DNA from: Siderastrea siderea
Taxonomy: Eukaryota; Cnidaria; Anthozoa; Scleractinia; Rhizangiidae
DNA length: 64,000 nucleotides
Direction of reading: 5' to 3'
Assembly (NCBI GenBank): GCA_964030785.1
Contig: OZ034977.1
Span: forward strand, 29,074,652 to 29,138,651
The notes beneath the pieces were generated by a model. That model was not told the DNA's origin, did not search any database, and was given only the letters and a program-made list of their open reading frames with translations. Positions 26,046 through 37,484 of the stretch are shown here, piece by piece (position 1 is the first letter of the stretch; each line of letters begins with the position of its first letter). The position numbers and the translations under genes are program-made.

Positions 26046-26687
26046 TGCGAACCAGAGAGGTCCCATCCTGGCTTTTACCGTGTCATTTTTGAGCCACACA
26101 TACGATCCTCAATTTAAAAGTGTAGGCAGTTCACAGAAAGACAAGGCAGCAGAAAAAGCTCAGATGATATTGAAAGTATTCAACAACTTGCAACGTATAG
26201 AGCCGGAGATTGGAGGGAATAAGGGGAAGGGCATATAAAAGCGACGGGATTGATCATCGGACATATTAAAAGGACGTCATAAGATAAAATGCCTGGATTA
26301 AATTTTTTTTTTTATTGCTAGCCTGCGGCAGAATCTGTTCGATATTTTTTCCTGCTCTTGTCTCCTGGAATGCTGTCTGGCTACCGTCTCTGGGCATAAC
26401 TTGTTTTTTGTTTGTTTGTTCGGGTTGCCACTTTTTCTAAATAGAAGTGCCTGTGATAAATTTAATGCTGATGGTTTTACTTTTAACCATTCTAAACAGA
26501 AAAAAAAATCAATCATAGGGGTATGCTGGGAGCCCCTTGCCCTAAATACATATCTTGATCAAACGTAGATATTCCGGTCCACCCTAAGCCTTTTTTTTGA
26601 AAACCTCCGTTTTTCGTGTTGCGAACACTAGGTAATGAAAAACTGTCTTGCGGGTGTGCTTCAATGGCTTCCACGATCCTACCGAAG

Positions 26688-26692
<5 letters not shown>

Positions 26693-26751
<59 letters not shown>
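26693..26751. repeat. (AT)n microsatellite
   Basis: Uninterrupted AT dinucleotides just upstream of the hammerhead motif. A shorter tract follows at about 26966-26991. Apparent YIYIYI proteins across it are artefacts. Confidence 0.95.
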
Positions 26752-26752
<1 letters not shown>

Positions 26753-26804
26753 TTTCCTTCTCATCGAGCGTCCTTATATACCAGTGTAGCGTTGTAATCT
26801 TTAC

Positions 26805-26878
26805 ATTTGGCAATTTTATCTGATGAGTGCCGTACAAATTGTGCGGTACGAAACTATTTAGTAATACAAATGCCAAGT
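26805..26878 (+). ncRNA. Type I hammerhead ribozyme, probably Penelope-like element derived
   Basis: All core parts are present in order. CTGATGA (26820-26826) is followed by stem II, GTGCCGTAC/GTGCGGTAC closing a five-base AAATT loop (9 bp with two G-U pairs and the usual G-C closing pair). GAA (26850-26852) and A26853 follow, then a 3-bp stem III (ACT/AGT, loop ATTT), with predicted cleavage after A26863. Stem I pairs 26805-26819 with 26864-26878: UAU/AUA next to the core, a small internal loop, then about 8 bp including TTGGCA/TGCCAA. The open stem I and very short stem III are the form described for hammerheads in metazoan Penelope-like retroelements. The adjacent (AT)n tracts fit a retroelement end, but no reverse transcriptase is adjacent. 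Confidence 0.85.
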
Positions 26879-27012
26879 CTAATCTTCAGTTGATCAGACT
26901 GTGTTCTAATATTTATGCTCTACTTTTTCTATTGAGCACTCTGACAGCAGTTCTGCAAATCAACTAATATATATATATATATATATATATAAACAGCTGC
27001 TATATAAAAAGT

Positions 27013-27240
27013 CAGCCAAGAACACTGGCGTATGGTTTGAAAGTGCCTTTTCTATGAACAAGCAAGTGAACTAACTGTGCAAAACAGCTTTCTATCATCT
27101 ACGTAATCTAGTTACTACCAGAAAGTTCCTGTCACACAAAAACTGCGAAATACTAAGACACACCTTTGCAACTTCTCGGATCGATTACTGTAATTCTCTA
27201 CTATCTGGCCCACCACATAATTTGCTGCAAATTGGACCTA
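27013..27240 (+). pseudogene. LINE (CR1/L2-like) reverse transcriptase fragment
   Basis: The + frame reads NTGVWFESAFSM, then a stop, then CKTAFYHLRNL and TFATSRIDYCNSLLSGPP. The HLRN and SR(L/I)DYCNSLL blocks are typical of the C-terminal part of CR1/L2-group reverse transcriptases. Homology stops abruptly after PHNLLQ, about 27230, where an unrelated sequence begins. A premature stop near 27070 and loss of both ends show a dead 5'- and 3'-truncated copy. It is not obviously connected to the hammerhead 150 bp upstream, since CR1/L2 elements are not known to carry one. Confidence 0.8.
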
Positions 27241-28470
27241 AATATTTAACGGACACTTCACTTGGACAGCTGCAGTTTTTCTTGTAGGATCTCCAGCGGA
27301 TTCCAAACCTTTCCCGGTGTCGCGGGCATATTGTTAAACCCAAACGAACTTCATTGAATTCAAAAATTCCTTTAAAAATTAGGAAAAAAACAGTTCTGAG
27401 TATCGTCAAACGTCAGAATCTGTACCAAGGTACTTTGAGACGGTTTTCCTGTCATTTAGGTCAAAAGGAATATATTCCGTGGAAGTATTGACCCACCCTA
27501 GCTGCCAAATATGTCTCATTGTAACAGGCGGGTATCTTAACAGAATTTTTTAATTTGGGCAGTGCAGAACTTCGTTTACCCCTCAGTTATCTATGGATGT
27601 ACCCCAAGATGGAGAGAGGGGTGTTGCGCCCCAGGTGATAACAAATGTGGATACCAGGAGTAAATTCATTATTTCGCTTCAGTAATACCGGCAAGATTTT
27701 CGTGCAACGTGTTGCGCAACAAGGATGCGTTAAAAGTTGAGTTTTCTCACCTATACACGCAACAAATCTTTATTTTTCAAAAAGTAGAAGCCACTAACTT
27801 CCTGCAACCTGAACACGCGACGCGGAGGTGATAATAAACGCAACATCGTTGCGCGAATAGTTGCACGAATGTTTTCCGTGTTATTTGGCCTTTAGGCAAG
27901 ATTTTACAACTCCTGGTGGCGGCATGTACAGTTGTATCCAAGCTAAAGACCGAGCGCAAAACATTACATATTTCTCGGTGCATCATACGAACGCGCGGGA
28001 CGTGTGTAGATTCGTGCCCCCGCGAGTTTTCTTTTTCTTGTCTTTCCTTTTCTTATTTTGAGGCAGAGAAAGAGAGCGAACAGCAAAAAGTATTTTGCAG
28101 TCTACAGCAATAAGTACCCAAATTTTTCAACAGTACAGTTACCTGCTCTTGCCAGCAAAGGCTTTGCTTCTGAATCTAGTGACGCATTCGACACCTTGTA
28201 ACTTCTCAGATGTCCTTTGATGTCTTTACTGCATTCCCCAGTTTTATTATATGGCTAGAGCTTGTAAATATATAACGCGCGCTGTGATTAGCCAATACTC
28301 GGGGCCAGATTTTCCCGTAATGCCCAGGGGCATTATGAGCAATGATAATGCCCGGCTAGTAAAGTGGAAATATAGAAAAAGTAAAAGTACATTTGATTCA
28401 AATAGTTGGGATGATTTGAAGCTAAATGAAAAGAGACAGTTTCTTTGAAAGTTTTTACTTTTTCTTGTGC
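27241..28470. other. Intronic sequence, fragmentary repeats only
   Basis: The segment near 27287-27340 (ATCTCCAGCG, then CGGGCATATTGT) resembles the inner part of the palindrome at 55430-55480, so it is a dispersed fragment. GTTGCGCAAC-type phrases occur at 27710-27870. No exon is recognised. Confidence 0.45.
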
Positions 28471-28473
28471 GAT

Positions 28474-29015
28474 ATCCCCGGGGGTACTTTCCGAAGATTT
28501 GCGTGGCGTTGTGCACCGCGCTTCTGGAAACCCTTACCCTACTTCAGACCAAGATATGTGATTTCCCTACCCTATGAAGGGTAGGGAAAATCACATATTA
28601 GCCCCTGATTAAGGTGAGTTTTGTCTCACCGAAATATTGGGCAATAAAATTATTACCCTTCTTAGCTGTCCGATCAGCCTTGCAATTGGTTTTTTGTTAA
28701 TATTTGATACCCTATTTCAGACGAGACCCTAACCCTATTTCGTTTGTGTAAACAGTTGAGAAGGGCTTCAAATTCCCAAATTTAATCAAACCTCAGTTCT
28801 TTGGAGAAGAAAATTAATAAAAAGATAGCTTCTTGTAAGAACCTTACCAGATCCCATATCAGAGTGTACAAACCTTACGCTATTTCAGACCAAAATGGTC
28901 AAAATCTATACCCTATTTCAGACCATAAAGGCTCAAAAACCATACCCTTTGGCGCCTCACATACCTATATAGCTTATGTAAGGGAGTACCCCCTCCCCCG
29001 GGTGCGCTACAAATT
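28474..29015. mobile_element. GGGGTACTCC-type repeat (copy b)
   Basis: CCCCGGGGGTACT at the left and GGGAGTACCCCCTCCCCCGG at the right form inverted ends. The interior has repeated ACCCTATTTCAGACC phrases and a 13-bp hairpin (GATTTCCCTACCC, 28559-28593). It is related to the copies at 5555, 36080 and 55973. Confidence 0.65.
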
Positions 29016-29133
29016 TTTTGTGTGGAATAAAACTGCTGAGTTTTGTATGCTTTCCGGTAAACTGTTTCATTCATCCCAATCCGCTACGGCTCACTTTTCA
29101 AGTAATAAAGTGTCAGGCATAGCCATATAATAA

Positions 29134-29525
29134 ACTTCTTATTACAGGGTCGTAACGAGGTATGTGGGATCAGGGATCAAAGGGGTGGGATAGGGGATCA
29201 GAAGGGTGGGATCTAGGACCACAGCCCTGGGATCAGGAATCACAGACCATGGGATCGGGATCAGCAGTTTCTTATAGGCATCAGGGACCAGGCTTTACCA
29301 CATTTGTGGGATCAGGGATGAAAATTGGTCACGCTTTTGGAATCAAGGAACAGAAATTTGCGTACAAAAATGGGATCAGCGATGAAAAAACATACCTCGT
29401 TACCACCCTGTTATTAACTCTCGCTAGCTCGGGACCGTACTAGGAGAATATTGCCCTCAGTCTTTCTTGTACGACCTCGGGCAATATTCTCCCAGTACGG
29501 CCCTCGCGCTCAGTTAATAAGAAGT
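29134..29525. mobile_element. Palindromic hairpin MITE split by another element
   Basis: The outer element reads ACTTCTTATTAACT at one end and AGTTAATAAGAAGT at the other. Its arms CGTACTAGGAGAATATTGCC and GGCAATATTCTCCCAGTACG are near-perfect complements. The left tip is interrupted at 29145-29410 by an unrelated element with TTATTA on both sides. Confidence 0.8.
29145..29410. mobile_element. 266-bp element with GGGATCAGGG minisatellite, nested
   Basis: The tips CAGGGTCGTAACGAGGTATG and CGTTACCACCCTG (continuing inward) are inverted with one mismatch. TTATTA is duplicated at 29139-29144 and 29411-29416. The interior has repeated GGGATCAGGGATC-like words. No protein is encoded. Confidence 0.8.
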
Positions 29526-29971
29526 AAGTAACACACTGGACATTCGCTGGGTTGTCTGAACTAGCCCCACAACTTCCTCCAACTATTTCCGAATACCCAC
29601 ACAAAGCCATGGTGGTTTATGAGGTTTGACAGACTGGTGGCGTTCCAAACAGTTCAACCCACGTGCAAAATTTGCGTCGGGATTTTTTGTCACGAGGCAT
29701 GTTTGTTACATCAGGATTGTGGAAGTATTTCGCATCTTCAGGTATAATGACCGGTAACTTTATTTGGCTCTTATTTTTCGTTGGTTAAGAACTTTGAGAT
29801 AATTTTACATTCTACAGTACTAATGCTATAAAGACGGGTTTGAATTTTAAAACAATTCATTGCACTAGCAGCAAAGTTTTAGACATCTCTTTTGTTTCTC
29901 GTCCATTCCTGCGCATTGGAGAGTCGCTGCTGACAGCTGTTCGCATTTACCTGTCCATGTGGTTTTGTAAT

Positions 29972-30990
29972 CTAAGACCACTGTGTATTGCGTGACAGTA
30001 TATCCATCACTTACCCAAAAATGTTCGACGGTTGTCATCAGTTGTCATGGGCGGCTAGTAGAAATCTCGTCATTTCTTCACAGAAAATGGTTATTAAGGT
30101 ACAATTTGCTACATAGATAATTAGGTAATGCTTTACTGGTTCTCGTTGGTATTTTTACTTTAGAAACAAGGAAGGTAAAACGAGTTTCTTGTGAAAAACA
30201 AATGTTTTAAATTTATGCAAATTTGCCGCTATTAATCACTAACAACCATAGTTTCCCTTGGCCAAAAAAACGTATTTGCGAGCGAAAACCTGTCCTGTTT
30301 TCGGCTGATGACTTTATTTGAGGTTCTATTAATTAGTAAGTACCAAACATTGTGAAACTTTTCTTTAAAAAATGGAATTAGCTCGTGTTATTTGAAAACG
30401 CTGGTCATTACTTCCCCGCCTGTCAAGGTCAAAAGGTCGTCTTCGCCTGGAAAATAGGGTGTAGATAAAGCGCTCCCAAAATTTACCATTTCATTTACCC
30501 AAAAATTTTTTTTCATCAAATCGTAGAGGAAGGATTGCTTATTCCAACAAGTGCAGCCTCAGCGGCGAAAGCCATATACCAGAATGCTTTTTTGGTCCTG
30601 AATTTCGCCATTTTTTAGCGTGCGACTGAACTGCTCGAAACGGTTAAATTTTAAAAATCTGTTAAAAATTCTGGTCTCGATCGAATTCAAATTTGACAAA
30701 ACAATCATGACAAGGGAATATCCTACTTATACTACATTGCTTTGATATTGATATTCTGTCTTCACAATTCAAGACGAGCGGTTGATTTAAGTGACACTTT
30801 CAAGTCGTTTTTACTCGCTCCCGAGCCATCGGAATGATAAAGTCGTCGTAACGGTAAAATACCTACCGAAATAAACTGAAACTTATATTTTTATAAATGG
30901 TTTGGGAAGACCTTTATTGTGACAGAGTTTGGCAATTTTCGATTTTTCTATCTTGCATGGTCCTAGGTGAAAGTTACGGATAGCTGCTCT
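29972..30990 (+). repeat. Low-copy repeat, inverted partner of 25075-26045
   Basis: This block matches the complement of 25075-26045 over its length and overlaps the start of the tandem duplication described below. A 26-codon frame at 30021-30098 (MFDGCHQLSW and onward, GTACAA after it) matches the minus-strand frame at 25923-25991. A true coding exon is possible but unproven. Confidence 0.7.
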
Positions 30991-31663
30991 TAAATACTTT
31001 AAATTAAAAGACAAGAACACACGAAGGTAACATTCACCAGACTAATATGCGCATGCGTCTTATATAAGACAGTACCGCTCTTAAGTACCCGTACCACAAG
31101 CTTTACAGCACTTAAAAAGAAACCACGTCCAACAAAACATGTCTCAACAACTCGCCGACGACAACAACCCAAATTTCTTGGCTTGATAGATAGCCACTTT
31201 TTAACCATGGTGCTCCGCGGGCGCGGCTTCGCCCCGCGCGGAGCTCCGCTAAAAATTGTGCCAAGCAAAAATCTTGGTGCTTTGGGTGGTTCGGTTTCCT
31301 CTTGTTAACCTACCAACGAGAAGCCGAGTTTTGGACGCTGCACGTGTAGTGCGTGAACAGCTACATGACCTAATTTGCCAGCGGCGCCCGCGTGTGAATG
31401 ATTGAGATATGTTTTGAGCGTTGAATTTTATCGGAATGCTGAGGCTTACTTACTGCACGTTTTATTTTGTGTATCGAAAATTCTTTACGTGTCTGGAAAT
31501 GCAACAGATCAAGGATCTCGCATCCTATCCATTGGAGCCGTTTCCTCATATCATCTTGTTATCTTCTCCATAAAGGAAAACAACTGCCTTAAACGTCAAT
31601 GTTTTCTCCTGGTAGTTACCCAACTAGAAAATTTTCATCTTGAATTCCCAGGGTACATGTAAC

Positions 31664-31900
31664 CATTATGAAAGGATAAGGATAAAGTCGCACTCGGGCC
31701 AAGGAGGTTCACACGGCCGAAGCTTATCCCGGTTTCCGTAGCATGAAGCAACTGAGAGAATTGCTTCTCCCCCCGTGGATGGGTAGTCCATCGCAGGGTT
31801 ACCAGCTCCCAGCATAATGTCGCCGGTACCCATTCATATACCTGGGCGATGGTTGGGACTGGGCGTCGAACCACCGACCACCCTTAGAAGGTTAATGAAA
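31664..31900 (-). mobile_element. tRNA-related SINE, unit A (internally deleted)
   Basis: On the minus strand, a body with CCGGCGACATTATGCTGGGA and CCATCCACGGGG follows a tRNA-like head. Compared with the copy at 40590-40884, the part between the head and the GTACCGGCG region is shortened, so the A-box region is lost. Confidence 0.7.
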
Positions 31901-32238
31901 ACCCCACCTATGCCTACATAGGGTGGTCTAACCACGGCTAATGAAAATCAAAATCGTTCTGTTCAGTAGTAGCGGAGAGGATTGTGGTTACACTTAAACA
32001 ACCTTTGCTGAAAATTAAGCCCACAGATCACACAAGAAGAAAAAAAAGGACAAAAAATAACTCAAGCAAACCAACCAATACTATCAACAAGAATAATACT
32101 TATTGATTTTTGAAAATAAATTGGGAAAGAAGATAGCTAGTTTAACTGAAGTTTAGAAATTGTATTTTGCAGTTACATTGATACATTTACACTGTTGCAC
32201 GCAGAATAAATTAAGGTCATGCATTTATATATTGATAG

Positions 32239-32386
32239 ATTGTGGCTCAGTGGTAAACGATACACTGAAAAGTCCTGGATACCCATTTTCCTACTACGGA
32301 AGTATCAACTGCAATTACTCAGTTCCAATTCCACAAGGCATGGCGATGAAAATTACCTTCCATCATTTTGAATTGACGTGCAGCGG
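32239..32386 (+). CDS. CUB domain, first half (unit A)
   Basis: Acceptor TTGATAG at 32238; donor GG|GTAAGTG at 32387; 148 nt, entering phase 1 and leaving phase 2. It encodes DCGSVVNDTLKSPGYPFSYY and onward through NCNYSVPIPQG to FELTCSG. This is the CUB start: first Cys in DCG, the SPGYP turn, second Cys in INC, third in LTC. CUB domains are about 110-residue extracellular beta-sandwiches used for protein or sugar binding. Compared with unit B (41217-41364), eight bases differ in five codons, all changing the amino acid. The acceptor lacks a strong pyrimidine tract. The predicted neighbours are the signal-peptide exon at 12677 and the exon at 33720. Confidence 0.8.
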
Positions 32387-33134
32387 GTAAGTGAAGTAAT
32401 AAATCCATGAGATTGCACTTTGTTCAAGAGGATATGAGAAATTCTCAATAGTAGACGTTGTAGACGCCGGTAGACGCCAAAGCAAAGGGAAATATGACAG
32501 CAGTTATCCACACGACGCTGTCAATACATTCTGGTCACCAATGCATCTCTTATGAGACAAGTGTTGCACCTTTTGCTGAGTAGATTTATCAAAATTCTTT
32601 ACCTGTTCTAGTCTTGCAATAAAAAGAAAAATTGCTGGAAAACTCTTAATTCTCAGCTAAGGTAGCGTAACGTCGTGTCTTAAAATTACGTTCTTGACAA
32701 AACTTTGGCTATGGGTTTGAGGCCGGATATTTCCAACGCCAACACATTATTGACTTTATAGATTTTTCATCCGAATTTGCAAAAGTGAAGAGAATCTCCC
32801 ATCTATTGGGCGGTTTACATCTTGTCGTATACATTAACCGAAACTGTGTAGCAGCAATATTGGAATATTCGGATAAGCCTTCTATTTCAGGAAAATGCTG
32901 TATTTCGTCCTGGAACAATTGATTCTTAGCTGTGAGTCCTCAAATTTCCAGTCCGTTTGAATCGAAGTTTCCCCTTTGATTGGTATTAAATGCCCAAAAC
33001 CCCTTTGAAAATTGTTGCGTAAAACAATCGGTCGGGCCACCATTTTTCAAAGGGTACCGTAAAACCTCCAAATAAGCGTGATGGAGGCATTGCAATAACC
33101 TAGCCCTGTCCCCAAGAAAACGACGGTCAAAGCA

Positions 33135-33530
33135 TACCGTATTTACTCGATTAAACGCCGCGGCGTTTATTAAATTCTTAGCCTTTCCGATGCGGCGTTT
33201 CTTCAAGGGCGGCGGCGTATATTTCAAAATCATATTTCTTAAATTACTGGCAACAAGTAGAGTAAATCATTTGTAAATGTTATGTAAAACAGAGACATGT
33301 TAGAAGTTCCAATGTCTCGCTTTTTTGCTGAGATAGAATCCTAATTGTCTGGCTTGATAGATTACCGAGTTGTACCATACTTGTTATTTTAATTTTTTCT
33401 TATAATCCTCGAATAAACGCCGCATTCTCTGATTGGGTGCGGCGTTTATTGGTAATTTTGCTTCCATCTGCGGCGTTTAATCGATGGCGGCGTTTATTCG
33501 AAGGCGGCGCTTAATCGAGTAAATACAGTA
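33135..33530. mobile_element. TA-flanked MITE with CGGCGTTTATT words (unit A)
   Basis: TA at 33135-33136 and 33529-33530 flanks tips CCGTATTTACTCGATTAA and TTAATCGAGTAAATACAG, inverted with one mismatch. Each half contains several GGCGTTTATT words pointing inward or outward. The TA target suggests a Tc1/mariner-type non-autonomous element. It is present at the same place in unit B, so it predates the duplication. Confidence 0.8.
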
Positions 33531-33719
33531 GGACCTCTTCCGTTCCCATCCCTATAGGATATTATTAAGCAACCAATCAATCATTGTGACTTAAAACAAT
33601 CTACTATGAAGAAAATTTTCGTAGAACTATGAGAAGCCGTTCTACAGGCCAGTCTTTTTGTTAAAACAACCTTAGGTTAACGCCGATAGGACTGAAGGTC
33701 AGCTTTCTTTTAATTATAG

Positions 33720-33880
33720 AGCGTATTTAACCATTTCCAACGACTACAATGAGGTATTTGGTGTGTACTGTGGCTGGCTTGAAGTTTTATATGTATCTGG
33801 GAACTACGCAGTTTTAACATTCCAATCATACTCCTATGTATGGAACATTTTCTATATCACTTTTGCTACTGTTACACTTG
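33720..33880 (+). CDS. CUB domain, second half (unit A)
   Basis: Acceptor TTTTAATTATAG; donor G|GTAAGT at 33881; 161 nt, entering phase 2 and leaving phase 1. Joined to the exon at 32239 it continues AYLTISNDYNEVFGVYCGWL and ends FATVTLG, giving the fourth CUB Cys (VYCG) and the C-terminal strands. Relative to unit B it lacks three codons (YDK) after CGWL, an in-frame difference in a loop, and has three base differences, all non-synonymous. The phase-1 end matches both the unit B CUB start and the Ig-like exon at 43496. Whether unit A is used as an extra CUB domain or is skipped cannot be seen. Confidence 0.8.
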
Positions 33881-35201
33881 GTAAGTAATAGTGAAAATGT
33901 ACTACTCGGGCGATAACTGCTTTTTCTCTGTGGGGATACTGGGTGGGGGGAGGGCGGGGGGTTGTTGAAATTGTGTAGGTTTTAATTTCTGCCCCATATT
34001 TTTGAAATAGTTAAGATTTTGCCATTGATAGTTTTTGGTTTGCCCATTAATATATAATGCTTTCCCAAGGCCCACGAAGCCGATTGCGAATTGAGGGGCT
34101 AAAGCGATCGCGGAAGTTTGAGTCAACTTGAGGCGGCCAGGGCGGACGGAGGGATGGGGATGACTAGGGGAATGTTAAGAAAATGTAATATGCATGTGTG
34201 TGGAAATACATCCAAAACCTGACGAAAATCGTGGCAAAAGATATCCGGCAATTGTAATTTACTGACTGCGTGACTAAGGCTTTGCCTTTATCCATGATAC
34301 TCTGTCAAACCCCGATTGTCAACAGGCGCCAAAATTACAGAGCATTCAACCATGTGTACGTGAAGTATCTCATAATGAGCGCACGTGTTCTCGTGTTTAG
34401 AGTATCAATTTTGCTATAAACGACACAAGTGTAGCCTCAGCAGGGAAAGCCATATACCAGAGTGCTTTTTTTGGTCCTGAATTTAGTCATAGTCGCGTAG
34501 TCGCCCGTGCGACTATGCCGCTCGAAACGGTTGAATTTTAGAAATCGGTGAAAAATTCTGGTCTCTATCGAATTCAAATTTTACAAAACAGTCATGACAA
34601 GGGAATATCCTACTTATACTACATGGCTTTGATATTGGTATTTCTGTCTTCACAATTCAAGACGAGCGGTTGATTTAAGTGACAGTTTCAAGTCGTTTTT
34701 ACTCGCTCCCGAACCATCGGAATGATAAAGTCGTCGTAACGGTAAAATATCTACCGAAATAAACTGAAACTTAGATTTTTATAAATGGTTTGGGAAGACC
34801 TTTATTGTGACAAAGTTTGGCAATTTTCGATTTTTCTATCTTGCATGGTCCTAGGTGAAAGTTACGGATAGCCGCTCTTAAATACTTTAAATTAAAAGAC
34901 AAGAACACACGAAGGTAACATTCACCAGACTAATATGCGCATGCGTCTTATATAAGACAGTACCGCTCTTAAGTACCCGTACCACCAATCTCGTTCCCAG
35001 AGTCCGCGTTACCCTAGACCAGCGGTCGGGAACGAGGGACTCTGGGATAAAGCGTTTCGGATCGCATTTTCATTGGCTGAAATCTGAGCATGAGCAGTTA
35101 GACCGGAAGTGAAAGTAGCTGTAATTCGTCCCCAGATTCCCAGATTTGGCCTCCGTTCCTAGAGCCCGTGTTACCATTTCCAGCGGAGTCTTGAGACCAA
35201 A

Positions 35202-37074
35202 ATGGCGGACAAAACACCAATGAAAGATGGAAAGCTTTGCCTGGAGGTGTAGAACTACACTACGTTTGAAGATGTTGTAATTCGGGCCCTATAAGACATG
35301 CGATAGATTTGTTTGGGGAAAAATCTAAGAACGAGAACCTTTTAAATGTTCTGGAAAAGTTGACCGGATTAGTTGTTGTGTATGGTGACGGACTTCCGAG
35401 AAATAGCTGTTGTAGTCGTGCAAAACACTTTTCTGAATCTGGGAACGAGGTTGTTTAAGGACTTGTTTGTGGCTTCACACGAAAAAGAAGAAAGTCCCGT
35501 GAGGCTGTAGAGAGGGAAAAAGCCAGTGAGAGTCCGAAGACAGAAGAACAATGACAATCGAAGAGAGGTAATATAAATAATGCTTTCACAATTTAAAAAA
35601 TTAGCTTGTTCTGTTTGCATAATTTTCAAATTCATTTTTTTATACATTCCAAACTGTCCCTTTCCTTATACTTCAAACATAAACACTGTTTATTGCTGAT
35701 TTTACTTTCGAAGTAAAACAGAACATTATATTTTGCCAACAACTGAACGTTAATTTTCATTATCTTTTTCCATAGGACAGGTTGTATTCCTGGTCCAAAG
35801 ACAATCTGAAGGACAAAGAGGTTATGATGTACTTGGTGTTGGAAAGGTGTCAGATTTTATCACATCCCATTCACCAGATCTTATTCCTGTTTTTGTTGCT
35901 TTAATGTTGAACCTAATAAAGCAGCTGAATTATTCTCTGTTGGTCAAGTTAGTCTTGTGGCTAAGAACACTAGTAGCAGTCTATGGAAAAGGGAATCACT
36001 GAAGCACCACCACCTGTAGAGCCCCCATCCCCTGTCTCTGCTATTCCTACTAGTTCAAAAGAAAACCGGCGAATGAATTACCCCCGGGGGGGGTACTCCC
36101 CTATATGGCCTCAACGGGGACGTGCGGCTCGATAGGGTATGGTTTTCAGAGGATTTTGTCTTGAACGGGGTATTGATTTCATCAATTCTTGTCTTAAACA
36201 GGGTATCGTTACAAGACCTTATGTATTCATTAACTACAGAACCCTCACAAAAAGCCACATTTTTACCAGTTTGCCAATGTTCAGCATATTGAAATGAGAA
36301 ACAGTCTCTGACCAGTCCATTCTAGCCGTAAGGAGGGTATGATGTTGAGTTAAATGTCTCAGACAGGGTACAAAAAATCTGAAATCTGTCTTAAACAGGG
36401 TAGCAAAATCAGAGATTTTTGTCTTAAACAGGGTCAGGGTTTAAACACCCGGGCCGCACCTCCCTACCCAAGAATCTGCTGAGTGCCCCGCCCCCCCCCC
36501 CCCGGGGGCATTTTATAACATTTGTTATAGGTCCTTTACAGTGAACACATGGCACATCATATTCTTCATGGTCAGTTTGTGAACCCAAAGGTGGGGAGGG
36601 CAACGATTTGTGTGGTGCCAATGACCTTTAAATGGAACATGGTCAAGAATGATAAGGGTGTTCTGAAAGCAATATGTGGGAACAAAACTCTCAAAGCAGT
36701 TCAAAGATCCACTTCTTCTAGTTAACTGCTAAACGAAACATCAAAGCAGTATGACAGGGAAAGCGACATTTCCCCAAGTCAGCAAACCATACTTATGCAT
36801 GTACATCTGATGATATCAAAGAAATGATTGAACTTATCAGCAGTCAAAAGCCCTTCGAACATCAGCCAGGAAAGAGTCTTCAAAGCTTCCCTTCCATTTC
36901 TAAGAGCCCTTTAGATCAGCTAGACATATTTGCTTTGCACTCCTAGTTAACTAAAAACAAGAAATGACTAGAGAGCTGATCCACACAGCTGCGATGACTG
37001 CATGTGATGATGCTCATGAAAGTGATGGGGAGGAAGACGAAGAGATCATTTCTCTAGATGAAGGATTTGTTTAA
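35202..37074 (+). pseudogene. Degraded plus-strand gene inside the RecQ element
   Basis: A start-like MADKTPMKDGKLCLEV at 35202 is followed by stops. Further frames include LEKLTGLVVVYGDGLPRNS with nearby Cys residues and a basic TRKRRKSREAVEREK stretch, then a splice-like gap before about 35775. The last part, at 36964-37074, is an open tail (MTRELIHTAAMTACDD, then an acidic GEEDEEIISLDEGFV and a stop). A GGGGTACTCC element (36080-36512) lies in the middle. I do not recognise the protein. By position it is the best candidate for the element's own mobility gene. Several stops and the insertion make it non-functional. Confidence 0.4.
36080..36512. mobile_element. GGGGTACTCC-type repeat (copy c)
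   Basis: CCCCCGGGGGGGGTACTCCC at the left and a C-run ending CCCCCGGGGG at the right. The interior has GTCTTAAACAGGGTA phrases repeated several times. It is inserted within the plus-strand gene of the RecQ element; no clear target duplication was seen. Confidence 0.65.
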
Positions 37075-37484
37075 TCTCAGAAAACATAAACATTAATATA
37101 CATTCCCTAGGGCATCAGCTTTCTTCACTATGTTACATGAATATTGGTATTACTTTAAATTTGTCAACTGAATAAAATTTATATTTTCAGTCCCGCAAAA
37201 TGAGGAATTTCACTTGCATAGTGGATCACATATTGCTGATACAGGGTACATGAGTACTTTCCACTCTAACTTACAGTGTAATAGGCACTTCACACCAATG
37301 AGGCAATTTTTGTGGTGGAGGGGGTGGGGGTGCAATTAAGCCCTACTAAACATTCAAAAGGTCCCAATAACAATATGGAATCCCAAATGACTCAAACTAC
37401 AGTTATTTGCTTATTAGTTACCCCTGCTCCATAAAATTCTCACTGAAATATTACTGTTATTTTTGTTTCCCCTGATGATTCACA

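Larger units (their letters stand above)
30545..34406 (+). repeat. Tandem duplication unit A (CUB module)
   Basis: This segment and 34425-43397 (minus the 34986-40015 insertion and one target copy) are the same sequence with only a few percent differences by eye. Both contain, in order, the low-copy repeat end, a GC-rich hairpin (about 31210-31245), a SINE, CUB exon 1, a CGGCGTTTATT MITE and CUB exon 2. Confidence 0.9.

Noticed and set aside
26513..26876. Open frames of alternating Ile-Tyr on both strands
   Set aside because: Pure translation of the (AT)n microsatellite.
31402..31662. 86-codon frame identical in both duplication units (also 40328-40588)
   Set aside because: The surrounding non-coding sequence is just as identical, so identity does not show selection; no domain or splice logic.
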